Positions 1 to 8,018 of a DNA stretch of 64,000 nt are shown one piece after another. The DNA lies in the NCBI RefSeq assembly GCF_000633515.1, contig NZ_AYMP01000021.1, positions 1-64,000 of the forward strand. The letters are read 5' to 3'. Position numbers and translations under genes: made by a program. The stretch's first letter is position 1. The number at the start of each line of letters is the position of its first letter. The DNA is from Morganella morganii H1r (lineage in GTDB: Bacteria > Pseudomonadota > Gammaproteobacteria > Enterobacterales > Enterobacteriaceae). The notes beneath the pieces are model-generated. The model saw nothing but the letters and a program-made list of their open reading frames with translations, made no database searches and was not told the origin of the DNA.

Positions 1-543
1 ATATAATATACTTTGCGCATCCGTCATAAAAATAAAACTAGAAGGAAGGTTAAAGAGTGTAACACACTGATATTTATAACCTTCGTTCAATTTAAATGAT
101 TTCAACATATTTAATATAACATAATCTGTGAAATTTATTTTCGTCTTTATTTTTATAATCACCACAAGCAGATCAAAGTTTTCTTTTAATTTATTCTTTA
201 TATTGTCGGAAAGATTACCTGAACCTCTCTTTAATAATTTATCTTTATCCATTTTATTAGGATTTCTAAAGTCACAACTTTCATATTCATTTTGGTCATG
301 AATAGCAATGCCATTCACTGTATATCCGGTATGTTTTGCATATAGAATTTCAGATTGCGTTTTCTTGAAATATTTATTTACCAAGCTAACAGGGTTTTTG
401 CAACAAGGACATATTGCATAGCTTACATTTACTCCGTTTCTCTTTTGAATATATGGAGAAATTCGCTTAGTAATCTCATCATATTTATTCTGAGTTAATT
501 TTATAGGATACTCTTTATCGGTAATTACACTGAATACATCCAT
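1..543 (-). CDS. Unknown protein with a CPCC motif, 3' part off the left edge
   Basis: An open frame runs leftwards from an ATG at 541-543 to base 1 without a stop, so at least 181 codons are present and the C-terminus lies outside the window. The start (MDVFSVITDK) is preceded by CTGGAATAACT, a weak ribosome site, and the frame is closed upstream by a TAA. A CPCC motif near residue 45 could be half of a zinc knuckle; the rest is lysine- and isoleucine-rich with no family I recognise. The stretch is clearly more AT-rich than the genes from 900 onward, which suggests horizontally acquired DNA. No function is proposed. Confidence 0.55.
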   Translation of the reverse strand, partial: MDVFSVITDKEYPIKLTQNKYDEITKRISPYIQKRNGVNVSYAICPCCKNPVSLVNKYFKKTQSEILYAKHTGYTVNGIAIHDQNEYESCDFRNPNKMDKDKLLKRGSGNLSDNIKNKLKENFDLLVVIIKIKTKINFTDYVILNMLKSFKLNEGYKYQCVTLFNLPSSFIFMTDAQSILY

Positions 544-686
544 AGTTATTCCAGTTAAATGTATGTTATTTTCAATAATCTTACACCGAGAGCAACGAAA
601 TTATAAGAGCTAGTATGGATAAATGAATTTAGGTTATAAAAAAATTTTTCCTATCCCTTTTTGGCATATAAAGGTTTAAATTTCTC

Positions 687-708
687 TGGGGAGCATAGTG
701 GGGAGCAT
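687..708. repeat. Direct repeat TGGGGAGCAT x2
   Basis: TGGGGAGCAT occurs at 687-696 and again at 699-708, twelve bases apart. Short G-rich tandem repeats near an island end can be arm-type binding sites for a tyrosine recombinase. That role is inference here, because no integrase gene is in view. Confidence 0.4.
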
Positions 709-830
709 CAATCTTTTAATCCAAAATAGATTCTATCAACCTATTGTTTAAATTGATTTTTTGTCAATGAATCAACATTCAGATTCAGAACATTGAGTAA
801 CACTTCACAGTAACTCAGTACACATCCATA

Positions 831-864
831 AGCCGGCTGATGCTCTGTATCTGCCGGTTTTTTT
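831..864 (+). terminator. Rho-independent terminator-like hairpin
   Basis: AGCCGGC (831-837) pairs with GCCGGTT (853-859) around a 15-base loop and runs into seven T residues (858-864). The orientation implies a transcript coming from the left on the + strand, yet no gene is seen there. It may be an orphan left by an insertion or belong to an unrecognised small RNA. Confidence 0.5.
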
Positions 865-903
865 ATTGTCAGAACAATATTCAATGGTACTCATGAGGAC
901 AAA

Positions 904-1380
904 ATGAACAGCCATAAGCACTCTCCGCAATATACTGAATTAATGGACGCCATTGTTTCATACAAAAAAGAGATGTTTGACTGGTGGGATTCTTTACAGA
1001 GAACCAGAGTCGGGGAATGGACTTTATTATTAACACTGGCTTGCTGGGGTATCCCCGATGTGCATTTCCGGCTTATCGGGTTTCTTATCGGGGCCGCATT
1101 TTTTATAGAAAAATTTGCCGTAATAGCCGGAAAAAGCAGTTATACAACAAAAACTGAAACACGCTTGCTGCAAAAAATCCGCAGTGAAAAAATGTCAGAT
1201 AAAGAAAAAGAAAACTTGTATAAAGAACTCTCTGATGTTCAGAAAAACAGGAAATTTGGCAAATCAGTTACTGTCTTCAAAAAAGTATGGAAAATCATGG
1301 TAGCGTATTTTTTCTTTGCCGTTTCTCTTATCGTGATAGTTGATACTTATTGGGAAAATATCGTTAAACCGCTTTTTTAA
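904..1380 (+). CDS. Small membrane protein, unknown function
   Basis: The 158-residue protein starts at an ATG preceded by a good ribosome site (GAGGACAAA). It has a hydrophobic block at about residues 38-70 (LLLTLACWGIP, then LIGFLIGAAFF), a charged lysine/glutamate-rich middle that could be a cytoplasmic helix, and a last hydrophobic helix at about 130-148. An inner-membrane protein with two or three spans is likely. I do not recognise the family. It stands alone, 100 bases before the LysE-like gene on the same strand. Confidence 0.6.
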   Translation: MNSHKHSPQYTELMDAIVSYKKEMFDWWDSLQRTRVGEWTLLLTLACWGIPDVHFRLIGFLIGAAFFIEKFAVIAGKSSYTTKTETRLLQKIRSEKMSDKEKENLYKELSDVQKNRKFGKSVTVFKKVWKIMVAYFFFAVSLIVIVDTYWENIVKPLF

Positions 1381-1480
1381 CTCTTTCCGGGAGACAGGTG
1401 TTACCGGAGAAATACACTAATCCGGCACTTGATCCGGATCCGTTTTTTCCCTACGGTAGTGTGCTTCCGGAGCTGAAAAA

Positions 1481-2103
1481 ATGTCCGCAACTGATGCCCT
1501 TCTTGCTTACTCTCTCGCTGCTTTACTGTTAACCCTGACTCCGGGTCTTGATACCGCACTGATATTACGCACCGCAGCTGCCGAAGGCGGAAAAAAGCCT
1601 TTCAGGCGGCTCTCGGTATTGATGCGGGTTGTTTTATCCGGGGGCTTTTCGTGGCACTGGGTCTCGGCGCGCTGCTTGCCGCGTCTGCCACGGCTTACGA
1701 TATCGTTAAATGGTGCGGGGCACTTTATCTGCTATGGCTGGGTATTCAGTTAATTCTGCACCCCCGTCAATCATTCAGCACAACACAAGAGAATGCTTCT
1801 GCCCCGCAAAGTAACTGGTTTATCCGGGGAATGCTGGGTAATGTGCTGAACCCGAAAATGGGGATATTTTATGTCTCTTTCCTGCCGCAGTTTATTCCTG
1901 CCGGGCAACCACTGATAGCCCGGATATTTCTGCTCGTCACTATTCATGTGGTTATCGGTACGCTCTGGTCATTGACTCTGATTATGGTGACCGGTTACGC
2001 CTCACGCCTGCTGAAATCCCGGTGCTTTATCCGGTGGACGGATCGCCTGACCGGCGGACTTTTTATGTTTTTTGCCGTAAAGCTGGCACTCAGTCACCGG
2101 TAA
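1481..2103 (+). pseudogene. LysE/RhtB-type amino-acid exporter, split by a -1 frameshift at A AAA AAG
   Basis: The first frame (from ATG 1481) gives the typical LysE/RhtB N-terminus with the LTPGLDTALILR motif. The second frame (to 2103) gives the rest of the transporter, including a GNVLNPKMGIFYVSFLPQF block typical of the family. Together they make about 207 residues, the usual length. The frames join at 1591-1597, which reads GGA AAA AAG in the first frame. Adding one A to the run of six A, or slipping back one base there, restores a continuous protein (KKAFQAALGID...). This is either an indel in a homopolymer (mutation or sequencing error) or recoding at a classic slippery heptamer. The RBS GGAG lies just before the first ATG; the second part has no start of its own. 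Confidence 0.75.
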
Positions 2104-2113
2104 GTCCGAATAC

Positions 2114-2143
2114 TGACAGCCCGCTGAAATACGCGGGCTGTCA
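2114..2143. terminator. Shared hairpin between convergent genes
   Basis: TGACAGCCCGC (2114-2124) pairs perfectly with GCGGGCTGTCA (2133-2143) over 11 bp with an 8-base loop. It sits between the stop of the LysE-like gene and the stop of convergent xanQ. T-tracts on both sides are weak, so it may be a modest bidirectional terminator. Confidence 0.6.
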
Positions 2144-2154
2144 GACGACTTTAA

Positions 2155-3555
2155 TTAAACTTCCTCTTCCCTCACAGATTCTTCAATATCATCCGGTTCT
2201 TTTTCCTTACTGACCGGGATAATTAAATTCAGAATAATGGCTGTCACGCCGCCCATACAGATCGGGTTTTCTGCCAGTGCATAAAGGGATGTCGGCAGGA
2301 CGTGGAAAACCGCCGGGTCATAAGAGACACCCAGTCCAAGCCCCAGCGAGGTTGCCACAATCAGGGTTTCGCGGCGGCGCAGACCGTTTGACAAAATAAT
2401 GCGGATCCCGGCAATGGCGATCATGGAGAACATCAGTGTCATCGCACCACCCAGCACCGGTGCCGGAATCGTCGTAAAGAACCAGCCGATCCCCGGAAAC
2501 AGCCCCAGGATCACCAGGATAACCGCAATGATTTTCCCGACATGCCGGGAAGCCACCCCGGTCATCTGAATAACCCCGTTGTTCTGGGCAAAGGTGGTCA
2601 GCGGCAGAGAACTCATCGCGGAAGCCGCCACAGAGACCAGACCATCCGCCATTACCCCGCCTTTCAGACGGGACTGAAATTCCGGCCCCTGAATTTTCTG
2701 CCCGGACACAAGCGCGGTTGCTGTCAGGTCACCGACCGCCTCCAGCACACTGAGCAGATAAATAATGGCGACCACCAGAAAGTGAGCGAAGTTAAACGAG
2801 AAACCGTATTTGAACGGCACCGGGATCGTGATAAACGCGGCTTTGCTCATCTGGCTGAAATCCACCATCCCCAGGAACAGGGCGCAGATATAACCGACAA
2901 TCAGCCCGATAGCTATCCCGCCCATACGCAGCAGCGGGCTTTTGCAGCAGTTAAACCCGATAACAACCAGCAGAACCAGTAACCCGACACCGATATTCTG
3001 ATAATCACCGAAAGTGCCGGAAGACTTGGCGGAGAAGCCGCCGCCGAAATCGATAATCCCGACTTTTATCAGACTCAGCCCGATCATCAGAACCACAATA
3101 CCGCTGACGGTCGGAGTGATGACACGGCGCAGATAGGGCAGGATAAAAGACGATCCCACAACTAAGAATGCACCGGCAAATGAGATACCAAAGATAGTGG
3201 ACAGTAACAGCTCTTCATCAACACCATCAGCCCGCATGCTGGTTCCGATGGCAATCATCACTGTTACAAATGAAAAGTTAACGGACTGAATCGATAATAA
3301 CCCCGAGCCGACCATGCCGTAGCGGTTTACCTGCAGCCAGGTGCCGACACCGGAGGCTATCATGGCCATGGAAACAAGATACGCATTGGTCTCAGGCGAT
3401 AACTGTAAGGCTGTACCGACAATCAGCGCCGGTGTGACCATCGGAACGAAAATGGCCAGCAGATGGGTCACGGCACCAATAATTGCCTGTAAAAACGGGG
3501 GTTTATCTTCGAGCTGGTAAATAAGATCAGATGCTGTGTTTTGTTGATCAGACAT
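2155..3555 (-). CDS. xanQ: Xanthine:proton symporter XanQ
   Basis: This inner-membrane permease of the NCS2/NAT nucleobase transporter family takes up xanthine with protons. The 466-residue length equals E. coli XanQ, and long stretches match it as I remember it, such as HLLAIFVPMVTPALIVG near residue 31 and YGMVGSGLLSIQSVNFSF near residue 79. The signature QNNGVIQMTG lies near residue 325. About twelve hydrophobic segments are visible. ATG at 3553-3555 follows a good RBS (AGGAGAGA). The gene is transcribed away from tehA after a 310-base gap, so it probably has its own promoter. XanQ rather than XanP is favoured by the N-terminal sequence. Confidence 0.9.
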   Translation of the reverse strand: MSDQQNTASDLIYQLEDKPPFLQAIIGAVTHLLAIFVPMVTPALIVGTALQLSPETNAYLVSMAMIASGVGTWLQVNRYGMVGSGLLSIQSVNFSFVTVMIAIGTSMRADGVDEELLLSTIFGISFAGAFLVVGSSFILPYLRRVITPTVSGIVVLMIGLSLIKVGIIDFGGGFSAKSSGTFGDYQNIGVGLLVLLVVIGFNCCKSPLLRMGGIAIGLIVGYICALFLGMVDFSQMSKAAFITIPVPFKYGFSFNFAHFLVVAIIYLLSVLEAVGDLTATALVSGQKIQGPEFQSRLKGGVMADGLVSVAASAMSSLPLTTFAQNNGVIQMTGVASRHVGKIIAVILVILGLFPGIGWFFTTIPAPVLGGAMTLMFSMIAIAGIRIILSNGLRRRETLIVATSLGLGLGVSYDPAVFHVLPTSLYALAENPICMGGVTAIILNLIIPVSKEKEPDDIEESVREEEV

Positions 3556-3865
3556 CTCTTCTCTCCTGTACGTGAATTTGACTATCTGACTCTGTTAATA
3601 ACTATCTGTTTTATTTAGGACTCTTGTGGAGAACAGACGGCTGTTATGCCATCTGTATCAACAGATAAAGCAATAACCACACCAGGAGGACGTATTAGCG
3701 GGGAAAAGGGTTATAAAATGTGATTAATAACGGCGTTTTTGATCACTTTGTGAAACTGTTCACTATTTGTACTGAACATCTCACGGCAGCGGGGTTTTTC
3801 AGTGCAGATATCATTATGAGAATAATGATTAATAAATAATCAAATTGATAACCGGCGACTGAATA
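3556..3865. other. Intergenic region upstream of xanQ
   Basis: There is no gene in these 310 bases between tehA and xanQ. The region is AT-rich near 3780-3850 and must hold the xanQ promoter, but I could not single out a convincing -35/-10 pair or a PurR operator. Confidence 0.4.
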
Positions 3866-4858
3866 TTAATTTTCTTCGCGGATACGGGCGCGGGTGATTT
3901 GCTTTCTGACCAGCAGACGCAGCGAATTTACCACCAGCAACAAAATAAAGGCGTTGGAAAAGATAAACAGAGTGAATGCCAGCAGATGAATAAATTCATT
4001 ATCTGAAGACATACTGATATTCAGAGAGGATTTTGCCAGCGCCGACACGCCGAATGAAAAGCTCCAGAATGATAAGGTAAATGACTGCCGGGTAAACCAG
4101 GGGATCAGCCGGATCATAAACACCAGTTGCAGTAACCCGTAGCCGAGCAACATTTTGGCAAAGAAATCAATGTGGTTCTGGTTTACCGCCAGATAGGCGC
4201 TGCATGCCACCAGTGCCGGCGCCAGCTGAATACCAAAAGAGAGGCGCGATTTTTCATCCATCAGCCCGTCACTGCGGATCCGTTTCAGAATCGCCGGTTC
4301 CAGGCTCAGCCAGGAGAAAACCCCGGCACCGAAAAAGAGAATACCAAGGTCAGTAAACCCGAGCGCACCACATGCCATGGCACAGATAAAATTATTAGCA
4401 ACGGTCGGCAGATAAAGTACCGGTGTGGTTGCCGCTTTAGGGTATTCCCCCTTCCACTGGGAGCCGACCAGCCACGCGGCATAAGAGAGTTGCGCGACTG
4501 CACCAAGAGCAAACAATCCGGTGGAAAACAGCGGAAAATAAGGCGTCAGCCCCATCGCCACCAGCACAGTGGTTGCCGGTAACAGGCTGGAAAACCCGCT
4601 GGCGACCGGATGACGGAACTCATCAGTCATTTTTTCCGGGAAACAGAAACTGCGGATAATAAACAGAGAGATCAGCACCAGCCAGACCGCACAACCGGCA
4701 CCAATAATCACCTCACCGATGATTGCCGGATAGCCCTGCTCAGCTGCGGCATAGCGCCACGCCATCCCGGTGCCGATAAGCCCCAGAACCATGCCGAAAT
4801 ACCCGGCTGAAAACCGGGAAGAAACGGATTTAATCTTATTTATCAGTGTAATGCTCAT
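3866..4858 (-). CDS. tehA: TehA-type SLAC1 family anion channel/transporter
   Basis: This integral membrane protein belongs to the TehA/SLAC1 (voltage-dependent anion channel) family, linked in E. coli to potassium tellurite resistance when overexpressed. At 330 residues it has the same length as E. coli TehA. Hydrophobic segments cover nearly the whole chain, and the start (SAGYFGMVLGLIGTGMAWRY) fits the family's first helix. There is no tehB methyltransferase next to it, unlike the E. coli tehAB operon, so any tellurite role is uncertain. The RBS is weak (AGAACAG). Confidence 0.8.
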   Translation of the reverse strand: MSITLINKIKSVSSRFSAGYFGMVLGLIGTGMAWRYAAAEQGYPAIIGEVIIGAGCAVWLVLISLFIIRSFCFPEKMTDEFRHPVASGFSSLLPATTVLVAMGLTPYFPLFSTGLFALGAVAQLSYAAWLVGSQWKGEYPKAATTPVLYLPTVANNFICAMACGALGFTDLGILFFGAGVFSWLSLEPAILKRIRSDGLMDEKSRLSFGIQLAPALVACSAYLAVNQNHIDFFAKMLLGYGLLQLVFMIRLIPWFTRQSFTLSFWSFSFGVSALAKSSLNISMSSDNEFIHLLAFTLFIFSNAFILLLVVNSLRLLVRKQITRARIREEN

Positions 4859-4965
4859 ATCTGTTCTGCTCTGTCATCATACAATCGCCGGAGCAGCAGC
4901 CCCGGGGACTAAATAATAATACAAATTTTATAATTTATTTTGATAAGAGTCATTTTGTATGCATG

Positions 4966-5427
4966 TTAAATCACATCATTTTTTCCGGTGACTTCCGGAA
5001 TCAGACCTGCCAGCCCCCAGTGATGGGTGATCTCACGGATAATCAGTAAAAACGCCGTGAATTGTTTGTCTGAAGGGAGTGATGTTGATGATACCGGGCT
5101 GCCGCTGATGACATTAACAATCTCATTAAATGCACGTTCTATTTCCTCTGTGGATAAGAAATCCGCTTTATCAGCGGTCAGTAAATAGTTCAGCCGCGGA
5201 TCCGGACAATGCAAAGCCAGGTCTCCCGCCGGTAATGCCGCCCGTGCCGGGATAATCCGGTTTTCAATATGTTCGATCGCCACCTCCGCTTCATACGCGG
5301 TCACCGGCGAATGCTGAAAAACAAACCCGTCAATCACACTGTCACCGAGCGGAAGCCGCACATCAGCCTCAGCAGAAAAAATCCGGGTTTCTGTTCCTGT
5401 TATCTGTAATGTCAGATGCGTTGTCAT
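4966..5427 (-). CDS. Hypothetical soluble protein
   Basis: The 153-residue acidic protein has no signal peptide or membrane segment and no family I recognise. A good RBS (GGAGGTC) precedes the ATG at 5425-5427. It is transcribed toward tehA but separated from it by about 107 bases. Host-like base composition and a normal start support a real gene of unknown function. Confidence 0.6.
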   Translation of the reverse strand: MTTHLTLQITGTETRIFSAEADVRLPLGDSVIDGFVFQHSPVTAYEAEVAIEHIENRIIPARAALPAGDLALHCPDPRLNYLLTADKADFLSTEEIERAFNEIVNVISGSPVSSTSLPSDKQFTAFLLIIREITHHWGLAGLIPEVTGKNDVI

Positions 5428-5547
5428 TATGACCTCCGTTTAAGCTTTTACACTTCTCCGCATAACTATACGTTGCCTGTATTGACCTTCCCCTAAGGTA
5501 AACCATTAATCTCATCATTATTATCCGACTCACTACAGGGCATACCG

Positions 5548-5991
5548 ATGAAAAAATCCGTTTGGGCGTTATCTTTATTATTAACCACACTCTCTGCCGG
5601 CGCCATGGCGGCGAAAGGAACCGTCACCGTGTATAAATCCCCGACCTGCGGCTGTTGCGGCCAGTGGGCGGAAGGTGTGGAAAAAGCCGGTTATGATGTG
5701 AAAACCAATGTTATCCCGCAGGCACAACTGGAAAAAATGATGCTCAGTTCCGGTGCCACCCAGAATCTCATGAGCTGTCACCTCGCCACACTGAACGGTA
5801 AGTATGTGATTGGTCACGTCCCGGCGGACAGCCTGGATGCCATTGATACGCTGCCGGAAAGTGCCAAAGGAATTTCTGTCCCGGGGATGCCGGTCGGCAG
5901 CCTCGGCATGGAATACAAGGATATGAAAGAGCCATATGATGTGATCGCCTATGATGCGGACGGAAAACAGACCGTATTCCGCAGCTATTGA
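5548..5991 (+). CDS. DUF411 periplasmic metal (copper)-binding protein
   Basis: The 147-residue protein has a signal peptide (MKKSVWALSLLLTTLSAGAMA, cleavage likely after AMA). The mature part has the DUF411 signature: YKSPTCGCCGQW near residue 29, a second cysteine-histidine motif SCHLA near residue 75, and GHVPAD. DUF411 proteins are found with copper-resistance genes and are thought to bind copper with these cysteines in the periplasm. No other copper gene is adjacent here. Its 3' end overlaps the convergent LysR gene by 7 bases. Confidence 0.8.
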   Translation: MKKSVWALSLLLTTLSAGAMAAKGTVTVYKSPTCGCCGQWAEGVEKAGYDVKTNVIPQAQLEKMMLSSGATQNLMSCHLATLNGKYVIGHVPADSLDAIDTLPESAKGISVPGMPVGSLGMEYKDMKEPYDVIAYDADGKQTVFRSY

Positions 5992-6893
5992 TTTTTATCC
6001 TGATCCCGCAGCGAACGTTCAAGAAAATGCAGGAATTTGTCGACAACCGGTGAAACTTCACGGCGGCTGGCATAAACGGCTCTCAGTTCGATGGGAGCCG
6101 GTTCTTCATTCAGCCGGACAGCCTGCAATGTGCCGTCACGGAAAGCCTGCTGACACAAATGTTTGGTCAGAATCGCAAAACCCAGACCTTCAACGGCTGC
6201 CGCCGCTGCCAGTGCCGCACCGTTAACCTGATAGCGGCTGTTAATGCGCACGGTCAGCCACCCGCCGTCCGGCTTACGAAAAACCCACGGCTGACCGTTC
6301 AGAGCACTCAGGCTGGAAATACAGGGCAGCCGGGTCAGCTCAGCGGCAGAAACCGGGATGCCGGTCTGCGTCAGTAATGACGGCGCTGCCACCACCACAC
6401 ACGACCATGACTGAATCAGACGGCTGTGATAACTGCTGTCAGCCATCTCTCCGCGCTGATAGGTCAGCAACAGATCGATATCATCACTGATAATATCCGC
6501 CGGAGTCAGCCGGGTGTCACACCGGATCTGCAAATCCGGATGCAGCGCGGCAAACCGGGCCAGCACCGGCGCCAGCATTTCCCCGCAGCCTTCACCGGGT
6601 ACCGTCAGCCGGAAACAGCCGGTCAGCACATCGTCATTACGGATCTGTGAAAAGGTTTCACGCAGCATGGCGTCCGTTTTTCCGGCGCACTGATACAACT
6701 GCTGCCCCTGTGCTGTCAGGCGCATACGCCGGGTTGTCCGTTCGATCAGGCGGCAGCCGGCCTGGGTTTCCAGTTGCCTGATGGCTCTGCTGACATTGGA
6801 TGACGGCATCCCCAGCCGGGTAGCCGCACCGGTAAAACTGCCCTGCTCCGCCACCGCCAGAAAAACCGGCAGCAAATTCAGATCGACCGCCAT
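5985..6893 (-). CDS. LysR-family transcriptional regulator
   Basis: The N-terminal winged helix-turn-helix (LLPVFLAVAEQGSFTGAA, then RLGMPSSNVSRAIRQLE) is followed by the LysR substrate-binding domain, giving 302 residues. I start at the ATG 6891-6893 (MAVDLNLLPV) because GGGGA lies about 8 bases upstream and the alignment with relatives begins there; an upstream in-frame ATG at 6938 has no clear RBS. The C-terminal motif with EGLGFAIL near residue 215 fits the subgroup that resembles DsdC/aromatic regulators. The target is unknown; LysR proteins often control a divergent neighbour, but here the next gene upstream (accA-like) is transcribed in the same direction. Confidence 0.85.
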   Translation of the reverse strand: MAVDLNLLPVFLAVAEQGSFTGAATRLGMPSSNVSRAIRQLETQAGCRLIERTTRRMRLTAQGQQLYQCAGKTDAMLRETFSQIRNDDVLTGCFRLTVPGEGCGEMLAPVLARFAALHPDLQIRCDTRLTPADIISDDIDLLLTYQRGEMADSSYHSRLIQSWSCVVVAAPSLLTQTGIPVSAAELTRLPCISSLSALNGQPWVFRKPDGGWLTVRINSRYQVNGAALAAAAAVEGLGFAILTKHLCQQAFRDGTLQAVRLNEEPAPIELRAVYASRREVSPVVDKFLHFLERSLRDQDKNQ

Positions 6894-6956
6894 GACAGCG
6901 TCCCCGTTGTGAGAGATATTCATCCCTATTGTTATCACAAACAGGTTAATCTGTCC

Positions 6957-7916
6957 TCAGCAATAGCCGAAAGACATTAATTTCTGATAGCGCTGCGCCA
7001 GTAATTCGTCTTCCGGCAACGCTGATAACGCCGCCAGATCCTGCAGCAGCTGCTCACGCAGGTTATCCGCCGCCTGCTGATAGTTGCGGTGAGCACCGCC
7101 CGCCGGTTCGGGAATAATGGTATCGATAATACCGAGCGCCTTCAGGCGCGGGGCGGTCATCCCCATGGTTTCGGCAGCCTGCGGCGCTTTGTCCGCGCTT
7201 TTCCACAAAATAGAGGCACACCCTTCCGGCGAAATCGCCGCATAGGTACTGTATTGCAGCATATTGATACGATCGCCGACACCAATCCCCAGCGCCCCGC
7301 CGGAACAGCCTTCGCCGGTAATGGAGCAGATCACCGGCGTTTTCAGCCGCGACAGCTCCAGCAGGTTACGGGCAATCGCCTCCGCCTGTCCGCGCTCTTC
7401 CGCGCCCACACCGGGATAGGCACCGGCGGAATCAATAAACATCAGCACCGGCATATGAAAACGTTCGGCCATTTTCATCAGGCGCAGTGCCTTACGATAG
7501 CCTTCCGGTGACGGCATCCCGAAATTCCGCAGTAACTTTTCTTTGGTATCCCGCCCTTTCTGGTGACCGATAACCATCACCGGACGGCCTTCAAGGCGTG
7601 CCAGCCCGCCGACAATCGCCTTATCATCCGCAAAGGCACGATCATCGGCAAGTGCCTGAAAATCCGTAAAAATAAGACTGATATAATCCAGGGTATAGGG
7701 CCGCAGCGGATGACGGGCCAGCCGGACAATTTCCCATGCGCCGAGATCCGCATAAATCGATTGGGTCAGTTTTTCGCATTTTTTCCGCAGACAGGCAATT
7801 TCATCATCCGGATCAAACCCCAAATCGCTGCTGTGCTCTTTAAATGACTGCAATGCGGCGATTTTTTCTTCCAGCTCAATGATTGGTTTTTCAAATTCGA
7901 GATGATACTGAGACAT
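6957..7916 (-). CDS. Divergent paralogue of acetyl-CoA carboxylase carboxyltransferase subunit alpha (AccA-like)
   Basis: The 319-residue protein aligns along its whole length with E. coli AccA, the alpha subunit of the AccA2-AccD2 carboxyltransferase that moves CO2 from biotin to acetyl-CoA. Conserved blocks include [11 protein letters not shown] near 117, [17 protein letters not shown] near 131 and [19 protein letters not shown] near 227. Two usually invariant places differ: [10 protein letters not shown] (FIDTPGAYPG in E. coli) and [12 protein letters not shown] (GEGGSGGALAIG), the latter in the crotonase-type oxyanion region. The chosen ATG (7914-7916, [11 protein letters not shown]) aligns with the E. 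coli start. The gene is not in the dnaE-accA context, so it may be a second copy. It lies downstream of an MFS exporter but behind a terminator. Confidence 0.8.
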   Translation of the reverse strand: MSQYHLEFEKPIIELEEKIAALQSFKEHSSDLGFDPDDEIACLRKKCEKLTQSIYADLGAWEIVRLARHPLRPYTLDYISLIFTDFQALADDRAFADDKAIVGGLARLEGRPVMVIGHQKGRDTKEKLLRNFGMPSPEGYRKALRLMKMAERFHMPVLMFIDSAGAYPGVGAEERGQAEAIARNLLELSRLKTPVICSITGEGCSGGALGIGVGDRINMLQYSTYAAISPEGCASILWKSADKAPQAAETMGMTAPRLKALGIIDTIIPEPAGGAHRNYQQAADNLREQLLQDLAALSALPEDELLAQRYQKLMSFGYC

Positions 7917-7954
7917 AACGGACATTACCCTGACAGAAAACATCCGGTCAGTGT

Positions 7955-7992
7955 AAAAAAACGCCGGAACAGGATACAGTCCTTATTCCGGC
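7955..7992 (-). terminator. Rho-independent terminator of the MFS gene
   Basis: On the minus strand GCCGGAA and TTCCGGC (arms 7986-7992 and 7963-7969) form a stem followed by a run of seven T (7956-7962). It separates the MFS gene from the AccA-like gene, so the latter needs readthrough or a promoter in the remaining 40 bases. Confidence 0.8.
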
Positions 7993-8018
7993 ATACACTA
8001 TTATCAGAAACGGGATAA

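Larger units (their letters stand above)
544..903. other. AT-rich intergenic gap, possible island boundary
   Basis: I see no coding frame in these 360 bases. They hold a short direct repeat (687-708) and a terminator-like hairpin (831-864). Composition changes from AT-rich on the left to host-like at about 870-900, which fits a junction between an inserted element and the chromosome. No tRNA, integrase or long duplicated end is visible. Confidence 0.4.

Noticed and set aside
7089-7511. 140-aa frame opposite the AccA-like gene
   Set aside because: It is a shadow of a well-supported coding frame, rich in arginine and glutamine as antisense frames of high-GC codons are.
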